Shown: positions 57,191 through 64,000 of the stretch, in pieces
Numbering within the stretch: position 1 is the stretch's first letter
How the letters are laid out: each line of letters opens with the position of its first letter
NCBI GenBank assembly: GCA_031002005.1
Contig: CM061918.1
Location: forward strand, 45,296,047-45,360,046
Reading direction: 5' to 3'
DNA: 64,000 nucleotides
From: Vandiemenella viatica
Taxonomy: Eukaryota; Arthropoda; Insecta; Orthoptera; Morabidae
Made by a program: the position numbers and the translations under genes
The notes under the pieces: generated by a model
What the model saw: only the letters and a program-made list of their open reading frames with translations
Told to the model about the DNA's origin: nothing
The model's database searches: none

Positions 57191-57305
57191 TACTAGAGTG
57201 CCTCTAATTTTGAACCCAATTAGAATCATAGCATAGTTGTCATGTATTTGTTATATAGGATAAATTATTGTTGATTGACAATAATTTTTTAATGTTTTAT
57301 CTCAC

Positions 57306-57401
57306 CTCAATTTTCCTTCCAATAATTGCAGTATACAGAGGGGTCTCTTCAAAACACTCAGCATTCACATCTGCTCCACTATTAATCAGCAGCTTCACAA
57401 C
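57306..57401 (-). CDS. Ankyrin-repeat protein, reversed exon 6
   Basis: A 96-bp, 32-codon, phase 0-0 exon on the minus strand, acceptor 'attctgcag', donor 'gtgaga'. It encodes VVKLLINSGADVNAECFE then ETPLYTAIIGRKIE, one full ankyrin period with the canonical ETPLYTA helix start. It follows exon 5 perfectly (AVKVGNVE + VVKLLINSGADVN) and leads into 52726-52830. The length equals that of exon 5, as expected of one-repeat exons. Confidence 0.9.
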
Positions 57402-57506
57402 CTGCAGAATGATAGAAAATTTTGAGTTTAAGTCAAGCCTAAATTAATGGTAAAAATTTAGGCTAGTTATTTATTCATGTTAGAAGAAGTCACAGATCTG
57501 ATATTA

Positions 57507-58843
57507 CGAGGCGTATTTTTTAAGGTAAGTACCGTTTTGTCACACTGTGGCTGCAGCGCTACTGGTCGGCGTTCCGCGCATGCGCAATGGGTACCTGCAT
57601 CTCTTGCCTATGCACTGACGCCATTACAGTCTAATTCTTCCTTGTTTACGTTGTTCACTGAGTGTTTAAGATGCCTCCGATAATCAGTGAGTCCCGCCGA
57701 CTGTGAAGTATGGGCTGTTATAAGATTTCTTTGTGCTAAAGGCCTAAAACCGATCGATATTCATCGTGAGATCTGTGCAGTTTACGGACAAAACATTATG
57801 AGTGATGGAATGGTGAGAAAGTGGGTGAGAGCATTTAAAAATTGCCGCACAAATGTGCATGATTAACAACGGAGTGTGCGTCCTTCGGTCGTTAATGAAA
57901 GTTTGGTGCAGAAAGTGGACAATAAGGTGAGAGAAAACAGACACTTTACGATTTCCTCCTTAGTGTGATGACTTTCCTAATATTCTCATAGTGTTTTGTA
58001 TGGCATTGTGACCGAGCACTTGAATTACCGAAAATTGTGCTCACGTTGGGTACCAAAAATGTTAACGGATGTGTACAAAATCAAATTTTTAGGACAGTGC
58101 ATTGACTTTCCTTGAGCGATACCACAATGATGGTAATGATTTCTTAAGCCAAATTGTTATGGGCGAATGAGACATGGGTGGCCTTCGTCACACCTGAATC
58201 AAAGCAATAGTCCATGGAATGGCGGCATTAAGATTCACCCAAAAAAGTGAAGTTCAAGCAAACGATTTCTGCCCGGAAAATCATGTGCACAGTTTTTTGG
58301 GACAGAAAAGGAGTATTGCTTGTGGAATTTCTGCCTTGTAATGAGACAATCAGTGCAGCAGCTTATTGTGAGACATTGAACAATCTGCGCCGTTCAATCC
58401 AGAACAAAAGACGTGGCAAGTTGAGCGAGGGCATCGTTTTGCTGCATGCCAATGCCCGTCCACATGTGGCTAATCAGACCAAAGATCTCATCACATATTT
58501 TTGATGGGAAACTCTAGATCATCCTCCATACAGCCCTGCTCTGGCGCCCAAAGACTACCATCTGTTCCTGCACTTGAAGAAACACCTGGGCGGTCAGCGT
58601 CTTGAAGACGATAACGAAGTCAAAACGGTTGTGATGCAGTGGTTAACAAGTCAGGCGGCAGACTTCTATGAGGAGGGTTTTCAAAAACTGGTACTACGTT
58701 ATGACAAGTTCCTCAATATTGAAGGGAATTATGTAGAAAAGTAGAGTAAGGTACAGGCTTTCATGTAAAAATAAAATTATTGAGATATATTTGCACGTCT
58801 TTTTTAAATTTCAAAACAGTACTTACTTAAAAAACATGCCTCG
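57507..58843 (+). mobile_element. Mariner transposon, full length, decayed
   Basis: 1337 bp with inverted ends sharing CGAGGC(G/A)T(A/G)TTTTTTAAG(G)TAAGTAC(C/T)GTTTTG at 57507-57539 and, inverted, 58812-58843. TA flanks each end (57505-57506 and 58844-58845). It lies 106 bp from the reversed exon 6, just outside its splice acceptor. The family differs from the mariners at 1.7 and 30.8 kb. Confidence 0.9.
57690..58745 (+). pseudogene. Mariner transposase with two catalytic Asp replaced
   Basis: Order on the + strand: GLKPIDIHREICAVYGQNIM and MVRKWVRAFKN (helix-turn-helix part); ANETWVAFVTPESKQ (first catalytic block, Asp replaced by Asn, about 58167); TISARKIMCTVFWDRKGVLLVEFLP; VLLHANARPHVANQTKDLI (second block, Asp replaced by Ala, about 58450); ALAPKDYHLFLHLKKHLGG (third Asp present, about 58548); and a C-terminal IEGNYVEK. 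Frame changes and stops occur near 57865, 57965 and 58503. The loss of two of the three acidic residues would inactivate it even without them. Confidence 0.87.
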
Positions 58844-58845
58844 TA

Positions 58846-60113
58846 CTATAACTATTACTTGCTAATTATGATGTATATTTTTCGATTTGTACTTCAAACA
58901 TTTTTTCCTATTAACAAGATTAGAAGTTTAACCACAGGAGATGCATAAAAGAATGTGAATTCTTCCAGTATCAAGTAAGAACATCTATCAAACCATGGAA
59001 ATAAAATACAACAGTAGTATGGCACTAGAACTGCTCATTATCCACTGGCCAAGATGAAATACCTTCTTCATTGAATGGAACAAACTTGAACCATATAATT
59101 CAGTAAGGTGTGCACTAGGTCAACAACTTGAAGTGGTAAGGAACAGTGCTCCTGTTATAGATACAAGATATGTGTCTATTAAAAATTTGGGATTCAAAAT
59201 AAGTTTTGTGATAATCAGGTATAAGCTAAAACCAAATACCTTGAACATTTTAATCAAGACAGCAGTTTAAATATGATATTTGATCACCTACAGCATAAAT
59301 GGAAAAAAGGGTGAGGAGCATATTCTGGACTCTGCACTACTATCTTTCACAGTGTCTCTCTCCTGACATAAAAAAGTAATAAAATATAATACAATATCAA
59401 AACCTGGTGAAGGATGACATAGCATGGTATAAAATTGCCCTGTTTATTTCATAAAATGTCATGTCTTCTTTAACCTCTACAAACAGCAACTAGTTTCATA
59501 AAAAGTAAACAATCTTCAACAATCAATGATTTCCTGACTCCATTTCCCATAAACAAAAATCTCTCCTACTCCTTTTTTGCCAGAAATAAATTAATAATTA
59601 ACATTAGCATTTCTCCTATTGTATATAGTAATCTTAATTCTTCACCAAATACTTCAACCAGGTCTTATACAATATAATACACCCTATTCATTTTACATAG
59701 AACTCATTATTAGAGACTGGCTGTGTGGCATAGTGTAAGGAATCAATTTGCACCAAAATAATTACATAATAAAACAGTTGTAAAGACCAAAAGATGCACT
59801 GTGACAGAACAATATGAACATTAATTATAAAAACTGCTGTCCTACAAGATATTGGCAATTATTTTGTAGATTCATTTGGAAGAAATTCTTTTATGAAACA
59901 GAAGAAGTTGTGGATTTAAAAATATTTTAATTTTCTACTGAATTTAATGGAGCTGTGTGGAGATAGGTATCCCTGAATCCTCTTGAAACAAAAACAATGA
60001 CTTGTAGTCCTTGTGAAGATTATATTTACTTCTTGTGATATAACTGTGTATTTTACTAATTGCTTCAGACAGAGTACAATTGATGACTACAAACAACATT
60101 AAATAGTGTGGAT
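58846..60113. other. Nothing recognised
   Basis: AT-rich; no exon, domain or element recognised. Confidence 0.5.
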
Positions 60114-60540
60114 ATCAAAATACGAACCAACACTTACCACAGATGAAGGCAGCTGGGAACAGCAAATGCAAAAAAGAACAAACACAAGAAACATGAAATA
60201 CTTCGGTCTTATTTAGCCTTACTCTTGCAAAAGTGAGACACCAGGTGGAGCCAGACATGGACACAATGATGGCCATCCGGTGAATGGCATGACTGGCATA
60301 GATGGTAGTAGAGGAGGAGGTGCAGAAGTGCAAATACTAAATCAATAATTGATAATTCCACCCTCTCCCTCATCTTTGCTGGCCATACCATTCACCAGAC
60401 GGCCGTCGTCGTGTGCATGTCTGGCTCCGCCTGGATGTGACACTTTTCCAAAGAATACAGGCCAAAACATAGTGCGTTTCTTGTGTTTGTTCTTTTTTGT
60501 GTTTGTCATTCCAATACACCTTCATTTGTGGTAAGCGTTG
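60114..60540. repeat. PLE-type terminal palindrome, imperfect
   Basis: The left arm (60118-about 60310) and right arm (about 60360-60540) are inverted copies: 'cttaccacagatgaaggcag' against 'cctTCATTTGTGGTAAG', 'aagaacaaacacaagaaac' against 'gtttcttgtgtttgttctt', 'gagccagacatg' against 'catgtctggctc'. The outer ends resemble those of the 63.6-kb palindrome. No endonuclease or RT is included. On the minus strand near 60200-60235 a string reads GCAAGAGTA, a GGCT/AGACC hairpin and GAAGT, a decayed hammerhead-like pattern. Confidence 0.72.
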
Positions 60541-60624
60541 TGTGGTAAGTCCTTATCCTTCCTTAGTTTTATTTCCGTAAAGTATTTTCCTGCTCATTTG
60601 TTGTTATTGTAACATTAATAATTG

Positions 60625-61260
60625 GATATACTGGGCCACCGATGTTAAAATTTCAAACCTGTTTAGCAGCTCCCTGCAGGAAGTTCTATCACTAGCCCCA
60701 CACATAATTCTTACTATTCACTTCTGAGCTCTGAATAATGTATCCCTATGACCTGAATTGTCACAGAATATTATTTCTTATGGTAATAAGGAGTGAAAAT
60801 AAGCAAAATAAACTATTTACTTTCATACTGAGATAAAATATTTATGAAATTGTGTGAATTTAAATGTGGGTACATCCAATCGCTTAACCAGATCAGAAAC
60901 ATAAATCATGCAATTTAAATTATGACAAATATGCAAACCTATAAATTCTAAAAGTCACTACATGTTGAACAGATTCGTCTGCAAATTTTATATGTATAGT
61001 CTGGTGTTAATCTGTATGATGAATTGCATTTACTGAGTTTCATTAACGTTTGAAGATAAGTTATTAGCTGTGAACCAGTTAAAAACACAATCAAAGATAT
61101 ACATATGAATATGTTCAGTAGACACTATATTAGCCAACTGTCTTCCAACGACCACTATCCCCTTTCCTCCACCATACCAGTTACTCATTGTGGTTTGGCA
61201 AACAATTCTATCTGTCCACCTTTGTATCCCCTCCAACTCTTCTATATATTTTACTCATAA
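60625..61260 (-). mobile_element. LINE RT C-terminal debris
   Basis: The minus strand has DCVFNWFTANNLSSNVNETQ (61030-61090), the counterpart of VANWFKANSLKLNFEKT in the 37.9-kb LINE, and further along TSCRELLNRFEILTSVAQYI (60640-60700), matching TSCRQLFKKLDILTMYSQYI. At 61140-61260 a piece with YIEELEGIQRWTDRIVCQT resembles the QRRAARF block of CR1-type elements. Many stops. Confidence 0.6.
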
Positions 61261-61681
61261 CATGGATCTCATAATAGCCCACAAAATTCAAGCAAAGACT
61301 TTACCAAGTTCCCTCAGTTTCATGTTGTAAGCATCTTAGAATTTTGGCAAATTCTAGTTTCCCTAGTGGTGAAGTGTACTATAGATAATTGTAAAGTTGC
61401 TTATGGTGGACTTAGAAATTTCGAGAAGAGTAATTGTCAACTTGAGGAATTTTCTGTAATCTTTCCCACAGGGACAATTCGCCATAAAAATCATTTTAAA
61501 GTGTATTTATCATATTGTGAAATGTTTATTTTAGGAGATATTCCGCTTTGTTAAAGCTTTGAAACACGCGATTATAAAAGTAAAAATCTAAAGTTTTAAA
61601 TATCTTTATATCGCATAAAGCTACAACTGATCTTTTATCACCAGCTATAGTCAGCATTGTTCCCGATATTTTGGTAGTAAA
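61261..61681. other. Nothing recognised
   Basis: A 62-codon ORF at 61366-61554 has no recognised domain. Debris of the neighbouring LINE may reach here. Confidence 0.4.
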
Positions 61682-63621
61682 ATAAAATAATTTGGCAAAG
61701 TTTAACTAGCAGTTTTAATTAAGAGAAAAAATGAACTTTTTAATTAAAAGAAATATTAATTTGAAATTTATATCAGCAGATAGCCCTAATTAAGACAACT
61801 ACGAACATATAACGGTTTTGGTAAAAAGTTTAAATATTTGTCTGGTAATTAAGTTTTTGAAAAATAGATTCTCGCCGATTGTTGTTGAAGTGCGTAAAAA
61901 TTCCCCTAAGTTGGTCATGTGATGACTTTAGTTTTAAGACACTAGAAACCCTTTGCAATAATAAATTAAATTAAAACAAATAGAATATGATAATAGAAAG
62001 TCCCTGTAAAAATTTCAAGTTAAACTATTTTGTACTTTTGGAGATATTAACTAAAGAAAGATTTGTCAAAGTCATAGGCTCTGAGCAGCCTATATAAGAT
62101 CATGCAGTAAGATCACATTGTCTCACCCGTACGCTGGAAAGTAATTGCGCAACTCCACGCATGATTTTCTCAGTGATGTCCAAAGTAGTAACTTCATAAT
62201 ATGTAGTCTTTTCTTTCTTTTGGTTTCGTCTTGTCTTTTTCCGTGGAGTGCTATGTGAAGTTAACCTGCACAAGTCTTGTATTGGAGCGGGTAGGAAGAC
62301 GGTTGAAAGTTGGCGCTACAGAGTCGGCCATGTTGGTACTTAGGCATGATAGCCTGCGAGAATAATGTCTGCTAGAAATTTGAAATTCTGAAAAGGGGTT
62401 TTGGTTGGTAATTTCTCTCCACAATCTGCAATATTTTGGAAACGAGTGTTCGATTTGCCTACTCAATTGTTTATTGCATTTTAGTAAATGTGACTTTGAA
62501 AATAAAACTTTAAATTCTCCTGAAGTGAGCTGTTGTAATTTCGTAGACTGAGAACCTTTTCTAGATTTGTGGTTTAGAAACAGACCTAGTGGCGACCTTC
62601 AAGCGTTTAAGTTAATTTTCTATTAGGCTACATGGTCAAATTCAAATTGTTTTATGAAAATTCCACAGAACTTTCCATCCACGTGATCTGTTAGTTAAGT
62701 CACCAAGGCGATACTACAGCCCCGGTATCAGCTTTGGGTCTTACAATGTACATTCCATCATCAGCACTTCAATAGATTTAACTACCACCTGCACTACATA
62801 TGAGACTAAATATAAAGTTTAAAAAAAAAACTTTAAAATTAATTGATTGCAATATTATTACAAATTACTTTGCCCTTTATAAAGTTTAAATTCTTTCAAT
62901 ATTTCTACTAAACTTTTTATAAAATCTCTTAGCAATTTGTTCCAATCCCCACTTCCTTGCCTTCAAAAGAAACTTTTTCCACGCCCTGTAATATATCTAT
63001 AACCTTTTTAAAACCATTTAGAAATAGGTTTATTCCAAAGAACTAGTACAGCAAATTATTTCTATCAGCTATTCTGTAACACATCTTAGAATTTCACATA
63101 GTGAAATTAGTTTCCAAAATAGCAAGATCAATTGAAGTATATGGTACCACCATTTTAAAGCCATTTTTACAGTTAATTATGATAATAATTCCAAGTAATA
63201 TGTCCTACATAAGCATTAATTCAAGTATGAAAAATAAATTCAAGAGTTAGATTCATTGAAACAGTGTTAAGAAACGTAACCTCAGATTTGAATAGGTAAT
63301 ATTTTACTTTCATATCGCTTCGCTAAATCAGTATATTTCTTTTGTTCAAAAGATGTTTAGGTAAATAAATAGCCAGAAGATGAGAAAGCTTGTTGTTAGA
63401 AAATCTTACTTAGAGTTTAAATATGTTTAAAAGTGATTTGCCGGTAAAGAATTTTGTCACGTAATTTTCCACTCTAAAATCAAAGTATTCAGTCATTAGA
63501 AAACAGTTAAGAAGTCAATTGATAGACAGAAAGTAGTGTAATTTTGGTTTTAACAACATATTAAAATTCTGGAAAGTTTCATGGGTTTTAAAGATCTTTT
63601 TATATATATATATATAATTTA
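61682..63621 (-). repeat. Large unclassified repeat, copy 2 (inverted partner of 45.2-46.9 kb)
   Basis: 61904-63621 is the near-identical inverse of copy 1; 61682-61903 extends past the point where copy 1 meets the gap and matches copy 3 (47880-48330). It contains the 71-codon ORF at 62251-62466 (minus), whose encoded residues agree with copy 1 except at a few positions, and the tail-family LINE piece near 62870-62965. It ends at a (TA)n run where the terminal palindrome begins. Confidence 0.85.
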
Positions 63622-63626
63622 AGATA

Positions 63627-64000
63627 GGATAGGGAAAATAAACAGTTACCCGTCACTTACCACAGATGAAGGCAGGAGGGCGAGACACGTAAAAACACAA
63701 AAACAAAAGAATTACACAATATTTCGACTTTTTAGTCTTCCTCATGTAGGAGGCGAGACATATGGCAGGGGGAAAGATGTGGTCACATCCGAGCCTGCCA
63801 CATGAAATGTGGCAATTCATGTGGCAGGCTCGGATGTGACCACATCTTTCCCCCTGCCATATGTCTCGCCTCCTACATGAGGAAGACTAAAAAGTCGAAA
63901 TATTGTGTAATTCTTTTGTTTTTGTGTTTTTACGTGTCTCGCCCTCCTGCCTTCATCTGTGGTAAGTGACGAGTAACTGTTTATTTTCCCTATCCTATCT
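63627..64000. repeat. Near-perfect 374-bp palindrome, PLE-type terminal repeat
   Basis: Arms of about 180 bp (63627-about 63809 and about 63819-64000) are inverted copies with almost no mismatch (one C/T at 63651 against its partner). The spacer is about 9 bp ('atgtggcaa'). Each arm contains 'cttaccacagatgaaggcag', 'gtctcgcc(t)cctacatgagg' and a hammerhead-like string (+ arm 63873-63900: CTACATGAGGAA, GACT/AGTC hairpin, GAAA). It may continue past the window. Confidence 0.85.

Noticed and set aside
52726..57401. Two minus-strand ankyrin exons as a separate antisense gene
   Set aside because: Possible, but exact phase and repeat continuity with exon 5 make one reversed gene the better explanation; kept as a testable alternative.
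1..64000. CRISPR arrays, operons, bacterial promoters or ribosome-binding sites
   Set aside because: The window is clearly eukaryotic (spliced ankyrin exons, LINEs, SINEs, mariners); no regularly spaced direct repeats with unique spacers were seen.

Overview
This is an AT-rich piece of an animal genome, almost certainly an arthropod and most likely an insect. The exons are small, the introns are many kilobases long, and most of the sequence is transposable-element debris: CR1-like LINEs, Penelope-like elements (PLEs), three mariners, a Ty3/Gypsy element, a PIF/Harbinger element and tRNA-derived SINEs. The species cannot be named from the sequence. Two runs of exactly 1000 N (17874-18873 and 46880-47879) split the window into three contigs.

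The only host gene I can support is a multi-exon ankyrin-repeat protein. Five exons lie on the + strand (1304-1504, 11010-11267, 20503-20802, 33778-33882, 35509-35604). Two more lie on the - strand (57306-57401, then 52726-52830). All seven are phase 0 with AG/GT borders. The two - strand exons, read in their own order, continue the ankyrin repeat exactly where the fifth + strand exon stops. The third contig (47880 onwards) therefore looks reversed relative to the gene, through a scaffolding error or a real inversion. Near-identical inverted repeats (45167-46879 and 61904-63621) bracket that block and offer a mechanism for either.

Layout: 1-4.9 kb, exon 1, a mariner and LINE debris. 4.9-10.2 kb, an inverted PLE dimer split by a second PLE insertion with a 9-bp target duplication. 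10.2-11.3 kb, a long-TIR MITE just upstream of exon 2. 12-14.6 kb, a CR1-like LINE with an internal deletion. 18.9-20.8 kb, PLE-associated repeat and exon 3. 21-28.7 kb, a Gypsy element nested in a LINE fragment with a perfect 5-bp target duplication. 30.8-35.6 kb, mariner and LINE relics and exons 4 and 5. 36.4-42.2 kb, a PLE endonuclease relic and a nearly intact CR1-like LINE whose ORF2 is interrupted by a SINE. 42.3-43.5 kb, another inverted PLE pair. 45.2-49.2 kb, large repeats around a gap, a 5S-rRNA-like tandem and a hammerhead-like core. 50.3-52.3 kb, an unclassified repeat-family gene relic carrying a SINE. 52.7-58.9 kb, the two reversed exons, a Harbinger element, tail-to-tail LINEs and a mariner. 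60-64 kb, PLE-type palindromes and the second large inverted-repeat copy.

The recurring theme is PLE-like DNA in head-to-head palindromes. Several ends carry a short pattern resembling the hammerhead core (CTGATGA, a hairpin, then GAAAC), which is known from PLE terminal repeats. The most distinctive spot is 48764-49140, where a 5S-rRNA-like pol III promoter tandem sits about 100 bp before such a core. All coordinates were read by eye. No alignment or database search was run.
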